Part shown: piece after piece, positions 1-7,253 of the stretch | How positions within the stretch are numbered: position 1 is the first letter of the stretch | Layout of the letters: each line of letters starts with the position of its first letter | From: Streptomyces bambusae | GTDB taxonomy: Bacteria; Actinomycetota; Actinomycetes; Streptomycetales; Streptomycetaceae | Assembly: GCF_020532645.1 (NCBI RefSeq) | Contig: NZ_JAJAUZ010000077.1 | Span: 1 to 33,223, forward strand | Reading direction: 5' to 3' | Length of the DNA: 33,223 nucleotides | Program-made: the position numbers and the translations under genes | The notes under the pieces: generated by a model | The model's database searches: none | Seen by the model: the letters and a program-made list of their open reading frames with translations, nothing else | Told to the model about the DNA's origin: nothing

Positions 1-93
1 ACGGACAGCAATCTCGCCACGGTTGGCAATGAGCACCTTGCGCAGCCGGCCACGCCCCGGGGTGCCGGGACGGCCGGTGGCGTCCCCGCTCAC
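1..93 (-). CDS. Biotin carboxylase subunit of an acyl-CoA carboxylase (N-terminus only)
   Basis: The reverse strand reads from a GTG codon into 31 residues that leave the window at its left edge. Residues 17-31 read LRKVLIANRGEIAVR, the signature N-terminus of biotin carboxylase (AccA/PccA/JadJ-type alpha subunits), where the ATP-grasp protein begins its first Rossmann-like domain. Family knowledge: the enzyme carboxylates biotin with ATP and bicarbonate to make malonyl- or methylmalonyl-CoA, and pathway-dedicated copies are common in aromatic polyketide clusters. Its GTG overlaps the TGA of the upstream flavin reductase (GTGA), so the two are probably translationally coupled. The preceding roughly 16 residues are a Gly/Pro-rich extension. 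The identification is strong from the motif; substrate and full length are unknown. Confidence 0.85.
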   Translation of the reverse strand, partial: MSGDATGRPGTPGRGRLRKVLIANRGEIAVR

Positions 94-680
94 GAGGCCC
101 GCACCGGGGCCGCCACCGGGCGGGTCTCCGCGCCCGCCTGGCTGAACCGGCCGGCGGCCGATTCCAGCGCGCCCAGCGAGCCGTCGAAGAAGATCAGCGG
201 CTCGCGGTCCTGCTCGGGCACGCCCAGCTCCACCACTTCGCCGACCACGATGTCGTGGTCGCCGCCCTCGTGGACGTCGACGGTCCGGCAGGTCAGGTAC
301 GCCAGCGCCTCGGTGAGCACCGGCAGCCCGCCGGCGCCGAAGTGGTGCGGCGCGTCCTCCCCGAAGCCGTTGGGCTGCCGGCCGGCGAAGGCGCGGGCGA
401 GCTTCTCCTGCCGCCCGGACAGGAAGTTCACGGTGAACCCGCCGCTCTCCTGCAGTGCCGTGTGCAGCCGGGACTGCTTGTGCAGGCAGAACAGCACGAG
501 CGGCGGTTCGAGCGACACCGAGGTGAAGGAGTTGACGGTCGTGCCCTCGGCACGCCCTTCGGGCCCCGTGGTGATCACCGTGACCCCGGTCGTGAAGAGA
601 CCGCATACGCGGCGCAGGCTGCGCGCGTCTATCGGGTGCTTCTCATGGGTGTGGACCAGCGAGCGGACTGCTGCGGACAT
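90..680 (-). CDS. Flavin reductase (HpaC/flavin_reduct family), halogenase partner
   Basis: This 196-residue protein has the short-chain flavin reductase fold: GLFTTGVTVITT near residues 27-38, then NSFTSVSLEPPLVLFCL, and near the C-terminus the HDIVVGEVVEL segment that shapes the flavin site. Members use NAD(P)H to make free FADH2 or FMNH2, which diffuses to a two-component monooxygenase or halogenase. The gene starts 57 bp after the stop of the FAD-dependent halogenase on the same strand, which makes that enzyme the obvious partner. A purine-rich AAGGAAG precedes the ATG. The start of the biotin carboxylase gene overlaps its stop by 4 bp. Family is confident; the partner is inferred from context. 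Confidence 0.88.
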   Translation of the reverse strand: MSAAVRSLVHTHEKHPIDARSLRRVCGLFTTGVTVITTGPEGRAEGTTVNSFTSVSLEPPLVLFCLHKQSRLHTALQESGGFTVNFLSGRQEKLARAFAGRQPNGFGEDAPHHFGAGGLPVLTEALAYLTCRTVDVHEGGDHDIVVGEVVELGVPEQDREPLIFFDGSLGALESAAGRFSQAGAETRPVAAPVRAS

Positions 681-737
681 GCCACGCTTCCTTTTTCGTG
701 GGCGGTCGGACGCGTTGAGGAGGGACAGGCCCCGGCC

Positions 738-2450
738 CTAGAGGAGCTTGCGGATCTTCGCGCCGGCCTTGACGATCCCGAGCAGGAACTCGCGGCCGAC
801 GCTGTTCATCTCCGAGGGAGCCTCCACCGACGCCCAGTACAGGTAGCGGGCCATGGTGGCGGTGGACGGGTAGATGAAGCGCTTGCTCTCGTCCTTCCAG
901 CCGAAGACCGGGTTGACGATCGGGGACTCCTCCAGGGCCTGGAAGATGACGTCCGCGGCCTCGTCGCCGGTCAGGACCCCGGCCTCGTACTTCTCGCAGG
1001 TCTCGGCGGTGAGGTCGAGGATCTTCTTGAAGCTGTTGCTCTGCGGCCACCACAGGCCCGGGTACCGGGTCTCCTCCAGCTCCTTGAAGTGCTGCGGGTC
1101 GCCGTCCCGGACGTGCTTCAGGCGGGCGCGCGTCAGGCGCATGGTGCCGGGGGTGATGAACGAGCCCCAGACCCGGAAGACCGCGTTCCACAGCCGGAAG
1201 TGCGAGAAGGAGATGAAGGAGCTGTTGACCAGGTCGTCGTTGTACTGGAGCAGACCCTGCTCCAGGCGCTCGACGTACTCGAAGCGCTCTGCCGAGAAGT
1301 CGCCGTCCTTGAGGGCGTCGACCAGCCGGGAGGTGAGCGCGTCGACCACCTCGAAGGTGTTCGACAGGCCGCGGGAGAACAGCGGGTCCAGGAAGCCGGC
1401 GGCGTGCGACATCAGGCACCAGCGGTCGCCGATGGTCTGCTTGGAGGAGTACTGCAGCCGGTCGGTGGACACCCACTCGCGGACCCGGGTGGCGCCGTCG
1501 AACTGGCGCTTGACGGCCGGGTACTTGTCGAGGAAGAGCTGGAACTCCTCCTCGGGGCTGATGTCCTTCGGCTTCGGGTACGTGCGCTCGTCCATGGTGA
1601 GGCCGACGCTGCACAGCGGGTTGCGGGACTTCTTGTGGTTGTCGAACGGGATGATCCAGAACCAGCCGCGCTCGATCAGGTGGTGCATGGTGCCGGTGTG
1701 CCAGTCGGCCGGCGGGCGCAGCGACTGCGGGTGGCCGCTGACGTCGTCGAAGCGCTTGACGCCCACGTAGTGGGTGAACATCGACCGCGAGTGGTGCTTG
1801 AAGCGGGCGGGCTTCTCGCGCAGGTCGAACTTGTCGGCGAGCGGCGAGCGGAAGCCGGAGGCGTCGACCAGGTACTTGGCCCGGTACAGCTCGGGCTGGG
1901 CGCCGGGGGCGGCGCTCTGGCCCATCACCGTCACGCCGTCGTCGTCGAAGTCGACCTCGGTGGCGCGCCAGTTCTGCCGCGGCACGCAGCCGTACTTGGC
2001 GGCGACGTAGAACATGAAGGCGTCGCTGTCCTGGCGGAACATGTGGCTGTTCTGCAGGAAGATCTTGGGCAGGGCCAGCTGGGTGGCCTGACGCGGGTCG
2101 GGCTCCTTGCCCTCTTCGTGCTTCAGGAATCCGAAGTGGGCCTTGGTGCCGAACGTCGGGGCGATGTCCCGGGTGGACTGCTGGACGCTGGCCAGGCTCT
2201 TCAGCTCGGGGATGTCGTGGCGCTCGGCGAGGATGTGGATCCACTCGACGAGCTGGGGGGTCATGGACTCGCCGATCGCGAACCGCGGGTGGGAGGCGGC
2301 GTCGACCAGAAGCACCTTGGCGCCGTGCTTGGCGAGGATCGTGCCGGTCACCGAGCCGGCGAGCCCGGAACCCAGGATGATGACGTCGAACGTCTTGTCC
2401 TCGGGTATGTCCGTCGCTTCCGTGGTGCTTTTGGTCATCTTCGCGACCAT
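738..2450 (-). CDS. FAD-dependent halogenase, aromatic polyketide (CtcP-like) type
   Basis: The 570-residue protein has the FAD-binding GSGLAG at residues 27-32, a GES segment near 60-62, and WFWIIP at 263-268, matching the WxWxIP signature of flavin-dependent halogenases that keeps the flavin from acting as a monooxygenase. K103 (in GTKAHFGF) sits where a catalytic Lys that carries hypochlorite is expected; this assignment is mine. The overall sequence, for example the GTMHHLIERGW, RWCLMSHAAGF and PLFSRGLSNT blocks, recalls CtcP of chlortetracycline more than tryptophan halogenases, so an aromatic polyketide substrate is likely. ATG at 2450 is preferred over longer forms because AAGGAGAG lies 8 bases upstream. 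The flavin reductase follows. Confidence 0.9.
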   Translation of the reverse strand: MVAKMTKSTTEATDIPEDKTFDVIILGSGLAGSVTGTILAKHGAKVLLVDAASHPRFAIGESMTPQLVEWIHILAERHDIPELKSLASVQQSTRDIAPTFGTKAHFGFLKHEEGKEPDPRQATQLALPKIFLQNSHMFRQDSDAFMFYVAAKYGCVPRQNWRATEVDFDDDGVTVMGQSAAPGAQPELYRAKYLVDASGFRSPLADKFDLREKPARFKHHSRSMFTHYVGVKRFDDVSGHPQSLRPPADWHTGTMHHLIERGWFWIIPFDNHKKSRNPLCSVGLTMDERTYPKPKDISPEEEFQLFLDKYPAVKRQFDGATRVREWVSTDRLQYSSKQTIGDRWCLMSHAAGFLDPLFSRGLSNTFEVVDALTSRLVDALKDGDFSAERFEYVERLEQGLLQYNDDLVNSSFISFSHFRLWNAVFRVWGSFITPGTMRLTRARLKHVRDGDPQHFKELEETRYPGLWWPQSNSFKKILDLTAETCEKYEAGVLTGDEAADVIFQALEESPIVNPVFGWKDESKRFIYPSTATMARYLYWASVEAPSEMNSVGREFLLGIVKAGAKIRKLL

Positions 2451-2550
2451 GAGCTTCTCTCCTTCGTCGGAGGCGTCCGAAGAACTGCCGATAAGCCGAT
2501 AAGCCGAATGCGGCGGCAAGGGGGCGCCGGGACGGCTGCAAGGGCAATGC
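2451..2550 (-). promoter_or_regulatory. Leader/promoter region of the halogenase gene
   Basis: Between the iterated 12-mers and the halogenase ATG lies about 100 bp with a directly repeated GGCTTATC (two abutting 8-bp copies at about 2492-2508 on the minus strand) and a good Shine-Dalgarno AAGGAG. The TTATCG units could supply a -10 box, but no convincing -35 accompanies them. An independent promoter is inferred mainly because a strong terminator separates this gene from the MarR gene upstream. Confidence 0.35.
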
Positions 2551-2558
2551 CGTGAGGC

Positions 2559-2590
2559 TGCATGAATGACTGCATGAATGACTGCATGAA
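2559..2590. repeat. Iterated 12-bp direct repeat (TGCATGAATGAC, 2.7 copies)
   Basis: TGCATGAATGAC occurs at 2559-2570 and 2571-2582, with the first 8 bases again at 2583-2590. The array lies between the terminator hairpin of the MarR gene and the halogenase leader. The 12-bp period puts the copies roughly on one helical face, as in iteron-type binding sites for regulators. No protein can be assigned from sequence alone. Confidence 0.6.
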
Positions 2591-2593
2591 AAA

Positions 2594-2629
2594 GGCTCTC
2601 CCCTCGGCCGGAAAGGCGAGGGGAGAGCC
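2594..2629 (-). terminator. Intrinsic terminator downstream of the tandem MarR gene
   Basis: A perfect 13-bp stem (2594-2606 with 2617-2629, GGCTCTCCCCTCG and its complement) closes a 10-base loop. On the minus strand it is followed by five T residues (A-run at 2589-2593). It lies 58 bp beyond the MarR stop and so should end that transcript before the halogenase. Confidence 0.85.
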
Positions 2630-2677
2630 CTGGAAAAAGGCGCGGCTCAGCCGCTGGGTAAAGCGTGACAGACAATC

Positions 2678-2699
2678 ACAACAGGGTCAACCCCGTTGT
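2678..2699. promoter_or_regulatory. Inverted repeat across the MarR stop codon
   Basis: ACAACAGGGT (2678-2687) and ACCCCGTTGT (2690-2699) pair at 9 of 10 positions around a 2-base centre, giving a 22-bp near-palindrome. The stop codon of the tandem MarR gene (2687-2689) lies inside it. On the minus strand it also contains TTGACC, a possible -35 box. It has the size of a MarR-type operator, but its position at a gene end makes that role uncertain. Confidence 0.4.
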
Positions 2700-3625
2700 A
2701 CCGAAAGGGAATTGGCGATGCCCGGGTGTTCGGGCTCCAGCAGCCGGACCAGCAGACCGCGCAGTTCCGTGTCCCCGCCCGGGCCGAGCATGGCGGAGAT
2801 GTCCTCGGCCAGGGCGTCGACGGCTGCGGCCACCACGCCCAGCTGAGCACGGCCCGCCTCGGTGAGTTCCAGGGCGTACCGGCGCCGGTCGTGCGGGTCC
2901 CGGCCGCGGCGGACCAGGCCGGCCTTGACCAGTTCGTCCACCAGCTGCGACGCGGCGGGCCCGGTGATGGCGAGGTGGTCGGCGAGCCGCTGCTGGGCGA
3001 TCGGCCCGGAGCGGGCCAGGGCGGACAGCGGGCCGTAGTGGCGCACCCGCAGCCCGGTCCCGGCGAGCTTATCGTCGCCGAGCTTGCGCAGCCGGTGGTG
3101 CGCCTGGGCCACCAGGTAGGCGGATCCCTGCACCAGGGCCTGCGCCTCCTCCGGCAGCAGCCGGGCCAGCAGGGTGTCCAGCCGCCCGGTCTCCTCGGGC
3201 GACAGTACGGCGGTCAGCCGGGCATCGCGCTCGGAGACGGCGCGGCGGCGTTCGGCCAGGGCCCGGCGGCCCTCCTCGGTCAGGGAGAGCACGTACTGGC
3301 GGCGGTTGCCGGGGTTGCGGGTGCGCTGCACCTCGCCCCGCGCCTCCAGCCGGTCGATGACCCCGACCATGATGGTGCGGTTGATGCCCAGGCGCTCGGC
3401 CAGGTCGAGCTGCGACTCCCAGTCGCGGCCGGTGAGGGCGTCGAGGATGAGGAAGTCGCGGGAGTCGCCTTCGGATCCGTCCGCGGCGGAGAACCGGGCG
3501 AACACGCGGCGCAGCAGGTAGCCGATGAAATCGGTGAGCGCGTCGGGCAGGACACCCGGGATCTCCGCGGTGGCCTCGGTCTTCGTCACGGGGCCCCGGA
3601 CCTGGTCGTTCTTTGCGTGCCGCAC
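2687..3625 (-). CDS. Tandem-domain MarR-family regulator
   Basis: The 312-residue product is about twice normal MarR length and holds two winged-helix units. The first (about residues 28-147) contains LAERLGINRTIMVGVIDRLEARGEV and the wing RTRNPGNRRQYVLSLTEEG. The second (about 167-307) contains LADHLAITGPAASQLVDELVKAGLV with wing RRGRDPHDRRRYALELTEAG. It may therefore bind a dyad operator as a monomeric pseudo-dimer or as a dimer on a longer site. I chose GTG 3625 because AGGGAGGT sits 6 bases upstream; a TATACT that could be a -10 box (3645-3650) lies just ahead. It lies between the methyltransferase and halogenase genes, so control of tailoring or export genes is likely. Ligand unknown. 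Confidence 0.88.
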   Translation of the reverse strand: MRHAKNDQVRGPVTKTEATAEIPGVLPDALTDFIGYLLRRVFARFSAADGSEGDSRDFLILDALTGRDWESQLDLAERLGINRTIMVGVIDRLEARGEVQRTRNPGNRRQYVLSLTEEGRRALAERRRAVSERDARLTAVLSPEETGRLDTLLARLLPEEAQALVQGSAYLVAQAHHRLRKLGDDKLAGTGLRVRHYGPLSALARSGPIAQQRLADHLAITGPAASQLVDELVKAGLVRRGRDPHDRRRYALELTEAGRAQLGVVAAAVDALAEDISAMLGPGGDTELRGLLVRLLEPEHPGIANSLSVQRG

Positions 3626-3709
3626 CTCAGCACCTCCCTTGCGAGTATACGGGCGGCAGGGGTGCCGGCCGGCGGCAGGCGGCCGGGCCGCCACGGCACA
3701 CCGGACTCG

Positions 3710-4744
3710 TCAACGCATCTGCCCGTCGAGCACCAGTTCGATGACGGAACGGACCGGGGTGGCCTGGCCGGACGTCTCGTACACCCCGGCCACGGTGAGG
3801 CCTGCCCGCCGTGCGAGGTCCGTGATCCCGGCCACCGAGCGCTCGACGCCGCCGAAGTAGGCCAGCATCCGGATGTCCATGCCGGTGTGGACGTGTGCGC
3901 AGGTCTCCTCGATGACGAGGACCCGGCCCGGCCCGTCCGGGCAGCCGGCCAAGGCCTCGGCGCAGCGGCGCAGGATGCCGACGGCTTCCGCGTCGCCCCA
4001 GTTGTGGAGGACCGAGGAGAGGACGTAGCCGCCGCCGTCGGCGACGGGCAGCGGGTCGAAGAAGCTTCCGTCGAGGGCGCAGGCCCGGTCCGCCAGGCCT
4101 TCGCGGGCGAAGTGGGACCGGGCCCGGTCGGTGGTGCCGGGCAGGTCCACGACCGTGCCGCGCAGGGTCGGGTGGGCCGTCAGGAGGCCGGCGAGCAGGG
4201 CGCCGTTGCCTCCTCCGAGGTCGTAGACGTGGCCGAGCGCGGACCAGTCGTAGGCGTGGGCGATGTCCTTGGCGTCGCGCGAGACGTTGTCGGCCACCAC
4301 CGCGTCGAAGGACTCGGCGAGTTCGCGGTCGCTGGCCAGGTCGTCCCAGTAGCCGAGGCCGTAGCGGACGGGGTACGAGGGCTCGCCGGTGCGGAGCGTG
4401 TGGCCGAGTTCGACGATCCCGAGGTCGCCTCGGCCGATCGCGCCGTTGGTGTCGATGAGATGGCGCTGCATGCTGGGGTGGTCGGAGCGCAGGCCTTCCC
4501 CGAGGCCGGTCAGGACGTAGCGCTCGCCGTCGGCGCCGAGCACGCCCACGGTCACGAGGTGGCGCAGCAGCCGCTCCACGGAGGAGGCGTCGAGGTGCTC
4601 GGCCGCGGCGATCGCGGCGGCGGTGTCGCGGCCGGCGGCGATGTGGTCGCCGAAGCGGTGGGTGGCGGCCAGGCGCACCGTCATCGGGGTGACCAGGTCG
4701 GCCAGGTCCCACAGGGCGAGCGTGCGGGTGTCGTCCGCGGACAT
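3710..4744 (-). CDS. SAM-dependent O-methyltransferase (AcmB/TcmN type)
   Basis: The 344-residue protein has an N-terminal winged-helix dimerisation domain (about residues 10-95) and a class I methyltransferase domain. The SAM site reads VYDLGGGNGALL around residue 173, followed by VVDLPG. SSVLHNWGD carries the His expected to act as general base in this family (compare the HDWxD motif of plant and actinomycete phenol O-methyltransferases). It should methylate a phenolic hydroxyl of the aromatic product. The start has AGAAGGAG upstream. A GC-rich hairpin lies between it and the exporter gene upstream, and the MarR gene follows 84 bp downstream. Family is firm; substrate position is unknown. 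Confidence 0.9.
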   Translation of the reverse strand: MSADDTRTLALWDLADLVTPMTVRLAATHRFGDHIAAGRDTAAAIAAAEHLDASSVERLLRHLVTVGVLGADGERYVLTGLGEGLRSDHPSMQRHLIDTNGAIGRGDLGIVELGHTLRTGEPSYPVRYGLGYWDDLASDRELAESFDAVVADNVSRDAKDIAHAYDWSALGHVYDLGGGNGALLAGLLTAHPTLRGTVVDLPGTTDRARSHFAREGLADRACALDGSFFDPLPVADGGGYVLSSVLHNWGDAEAVGILRRCAEALAGCPDGPGRVLVIEETCAHVHTGMDIRMLAYFGGVERSVAGITDLARRAGLTVAGVYETSGQATPVRSVIELVLDGQMR

Positions 4745-4834
4745 CGTCCTCGTTCTCCTTCTGCGGCGGTCGGGTGCGCCTGCCGGGTGGGGCGCCGGGC
4801 CGCGGGGGTGCGGAAGTCCGGAGAGGCGGGGAGG

Positions 4835-4864
4835 CCGGCCCCGCCCGCGCAGGGGCGGGGCCGG
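4835..4864 (-). terminator. GC-rich hairpin between exporter and methyltransferase genes
   Basis: CCGGCCCCGCCC (4835-4846) pairs perfectly with 4853-4864 around a 6-base loop. There is no T-run. It lies just beyond the MFS stop on the minus strand and may terminate or attenuate transcription into the methyltransferase gene, or protect the 3' end. Confidence 0.55.
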
Positions 4865-4892
4865 AGGGTGGTGCGGGCGGGGGCGGAGTGCG

Positions 4893-6359
4893 TCAGAACG
4901 CGACCGGCGCGTGCTCGCCCGGCTGCTGCGGCTGCGGGGCGGCCTTGCTCAGGGAGGCGAGGGCGACAACCAGGGCGACCAGGTACAGGGCGCCGCCGAG
5001 GAGGAAGCCGTACGAGTAGCCGGAGGTCAGGGCCTCCTGTGCGTTGCCCGGCAGCTCGTTCTCGGTGATGACCGAGGCGGTGGCGGCCAGGACGGCCAGG
5101 CCGATGGCGCCGCCGATCTGCTGGCTGGTGTTGACCAGGCCGGAGGCGATGCCGGTGTCCTGCGGGGCGACGCCGCGCACGGAGGCGATGGTGACGGTCA
5201 CGAAGACCAGGCCCAGGCCGAAGCCCGAGACGAGCTGCGCCGGCAGCAGGGCGAACAGGGCGTTCTGGCCCGGGGCCAGGAAGCTGAACCAGACCATGCC
5301 GGCCGTGCCGATGACCAGGCCGAGGGCGACGATGGTGCGCTCGGGCAGCTTGGCGAGCAGCTGCGGGCCGACGCCGCCGGCGGCGATGCCGATGCCGACC
5401 GCGAAGGGCAGGTAGGCCAGGCCCGTGACCATCGGCTCGTAGCCCTTGACGAGCTGCATGTAGAGGGTGAGGAAGTAGAAGGTGGCGAGCATGCCGGCGC
5501 CGACCAGGAACATGATCGTGTTGGCCGCGGCGCGGCTCTTGTCGCCGACGACGGCGGCCGGGACCATCGGGTTGCTGCTGGAGCGCTGGATGACGACGAA
5601 GGCGGCGATCAGGACCACGGCGACGGCCAGGCTGATCAGGGTGACGCTGTCGCCGATGCCCGACTCGCCGGCGCGGGTGATGGCGTAGACGAGGGAGCCG
5701 AAGCCGAGGGTGGCGGTCAGGGCGCCGGGGACGTCGAGCTTGCCGCGCTCGCGGCCGCCTTCGACGAGGACGCCGGTGCCGAGCAGGACCAGGACGGCGA
5801 TCGGCACGTTGACGTACATGACCCAGCGCCAGCTGAGGTACTCGGTCAGGGCGCCGCCGAGGAGCAGGCCGACGACGGAGCCGAGTCCGCCCATGGCGCC
5901 GTACACGCCGAGCGCCTTGTTGCGCGCGGGGCCCGCGGGGAACGTGGAGGCGAGCAGGGAGAGAGCGGTGGGCGCGGCGATCGCGGCCCCCATGCCCTGC
6001 AGGATGCGGGCGGCGATCAGCAGCTCGCCGCTGGAGGCGAGGCCGCCGACGACGGAGGCGGCGGCGAAGAGCACCAGGCCGATGCGGAAGACGCGGCGGC
6101 GGCCGAAGAGGTCGCCGGCGCGGCCGCCGGCGAGCAGCAGTCCTCCGAAGGCCAGGGCGTACGCGGTCACGATCCAGCCCAGGTTGGCCTCGGACAGTCC
6201 TAAGGCGCTCTGCATGCTCGGCAGGGCGACCGCCACGATCGTGTTGTCGAGGACGAGCATGAGCTGCGCCGCCGCGATGACCAGGAGGGCGAGGCCCGCC
6301 TTGCCGTTGGCCGGCGCCGCGGCCTCCGGTACGGCTTCGGTGCGTTCTTGGAGCGACAT
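4893..6359 (-). CDS. MFS drug exporter, DHA2 (EmrB/QacA) 14-TM type, with TTA codon
   Basis: The 488-residue membrane protein shows DHA2 hallmarks: motif D1-like LDNTIVAVALPSM in the first helix (residues 37-49), GGRAGDLFGRRR after TM2, a motif C-like glycine-rich fifth helix, and about 14 hydrophobic segments. It most likely exports the pathway product and gives self-resistance. I chose ATG 6359 over the ATG four codons upstream because GGAG lies 6 bases before it. Leu53 is encoded by TTA (6201-6203), the rare codon read by the bldA tRNA in Streptomyces, so export may depend on developmental bldA expression. It sits between the hemerythrin-like and methyltransferase genes. Confidence 0.9.
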   Translation of the reverse strand: MSLQERTEAVPEAAAPANGKAGLALLVIAAAQLMLVLDNTIVAVALPSMQSALGLSEANLGWIVTAYALAFGGLLLAGGRAGDLFGRRRVFRIGLVLFAAASVVGGLASSGELLIAARILQGMGAAIAAPTALSLLASTFPAGPARNKALGVYGAMGGLGSVVGLLLGGALTEYLSWRWVMYVNVPIAVLVLLGTGVLVEGGRERGKLDVPGALTATLGFGSLVYAITRAGESGIGDSVTLISLAVAVVLIAAFVVIQRSSSNPMVPAAVVGDKSRAAANTIMFLVGAGMLATFYFLTLYMQLVKGYEPMVTGLAYLPFAVGIGIAAGGVGPQLLAKLPERTIVALGLVIGTAGMVWFSFLAPGQNALFALLPAQLVSGFGLGLVFVTVTIASVRGVAPQDTGIASGLVNTSQQIGGAIGLAVLAATASVITENELPGNAQEALTSGYSYGFLLGGALYLVALVVALASLSKAAPQPQQPGEHAPVAF

Positions 6360-6396
6360 GTGGTTCTCCATGTGTGTGATCAGGGGGAGAGAGGGG

Positions 6397-6447
6397 GTCC
6401 GGGCCGGCTCCCCGTGGCGGGGGTTTCCACGGGGAGCCGGCCGGGAC
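6397..6447 (-). terminator. Long hairpin after the hemerythrin-like gene
   Basis: Arms at 6397-6417 and 6427-6447 pair over 21 bp with a single mismatch; the inner 16 bp (GGCCGGCTCCCCGTGG) are perfect. The loop has 9 bases. It begins 18 bp past the hemerythrin-like stop on the minus strand and 38 bp before the exporter ATG. It has no U-run, as is common for Streptomyces terminators. Confidence 0.75.
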
Positions 6448-6465
6448 CGGTCGTGCGGCCCGGGG

Positions 6466-7125
6466 TCAGCGGGCGGCGGAGAGGTCCTTGGGGACCCAGA
6501 TGTCGAGGCCCTCGTAGGCGACGCGCCACTCGTTCTCGTAGGCGTTGCGCAGCGGTTCGGGCATCTTGCCGAGGATGTCGGCGGAGCGCTCGGCGGCCGC
6601 GTCGTCCAGCAGCCAGGGCAGGTAGCGCACGGAATCCGCGCCGACCCGGCCGCGCTGCTCGTTGCTGAACTCCGCCCACTGCTCCTGGCTCAGCGTCAGG
6701 TCCATCAGCGCGAGGGCGTCGGACTCCTCGTGCGCCAGGTGGTGGTTGAGACCGGTGTAAAGGGCGTCGACCAGGCCGCCCAGGCGCTCCTGGCCGGAGT
6801 CGCGGTCGGCGAGGGCCGCGTCGATGTCGGCGAGCAGCGGCTCGATGATCGCGTGCTCCGCCTCCATGGCGTCCAGCAGCTCCAGTTCGGCGGGGCGGCC
6901 GGCCAGGGCCTCCTGCATCACGGGCCAGACCGTGAGGTCTTCGGATGTGTGGTGGATGGTCAGGAACTTCTTGAACAGCTCCCAGCCGAGCGCGGTGCTC
7001 AGCACGTGACGGGGGTCCTCGTCCACGCGGGAGGTGATGCGCGCGATGCGCTCCAGCTCCCGGCGGAGGGCGTCGTGGATGGCGAACATCATCGTCATGT
7101 CGAGGTTCTTGAAGTCGTTGCTCAT
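6466..7125 (-). CDS. Hemerythrin-like (HHE domain) cytoplasmic protein
   Basis: The 219-residue helical protein carries the diiron ligand pattern of hemerythrin cation-binding domains: H17 (AIHDALRREL), H58/H59 with E62 (HHTSED), H91 (EAEHAII), then H128/H129 and H132-E133 (NHHLAHEE). Such domains bind O2, NO or act as oxidases or redox sensors. No fused domain is visible; the C-terminal 70 residues hold LDIWVPKDL and have no motif I recognise. ATG 7125 follows GGGAGAG; the upstream in-frame ATG is less likely. The gene lies between antiporter and exporter genes, is followed by a strong hairpin, and probably has its own promoter in the AT-richer 7144-7253 gap. Its role in the pathway is unknown. 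Confidence 0.85.
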   Translation of the reverse strand: MSNDFKNLDMTMMFAIHDALRRELERIARITSRVDEDPRHVLSTALGWELFKKFLTIHHTSEDLTVWPVMQEALAGRPAELELLDAMEAEHAIIEPLLADIDAALADRDSGQERLGGLVDALYTGLNHHLAHEESDALALMDLTLSQEQWAEFSNEQRGRVGADSVRYLPWLLDDAAAERSADILGKMPEPLRNAYENEWRVAYEGLDIWVPKDLSAAR

Positions 7126-7253
7126 CGTCGCTCTCTCCCTCACTGCGCCGTCTCCGTGTCACAGAGACTATCGTCAAGGCGCTTAACTATCAACCACCCA
7201 ATCAACAGCATTGCAACCATCAGCATGCGAAGTGATGGGTGGGTGACGTCCGT
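7126..7253 (-). promoter_or_regulatory. AT-richer gap with putative promoter for the hemerythrin-like gene
   Basis: This 128-bp gap is the least GC-rich part of the block. On the minus strand it has TTGATA and TTGACG elements upstream of GATAGT-like boxes, and a 6-bp inverted repeat (CCATCA and TGATGG around a 10-base spacer, near 7218-7239). A promoter is plausible but not proven, as the antiporter gene lies directly upstream on the same strand. Confidence 0.4.

Noticed and set aside
738..2450. Tryptophan halogenase as the specific function
   Set aside because: The WxWxIP motif is shared, but the remaining sequence fits the aromatic-polyketide (tetracycline-type) group better than PrnA/RebH.
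255..2555. A 766-codon plus-strand frame opposite halogenase and flavin reductase genes
   Set aside because: Shadow frame; the minus strand has clear catalytic motifs and RBSs.
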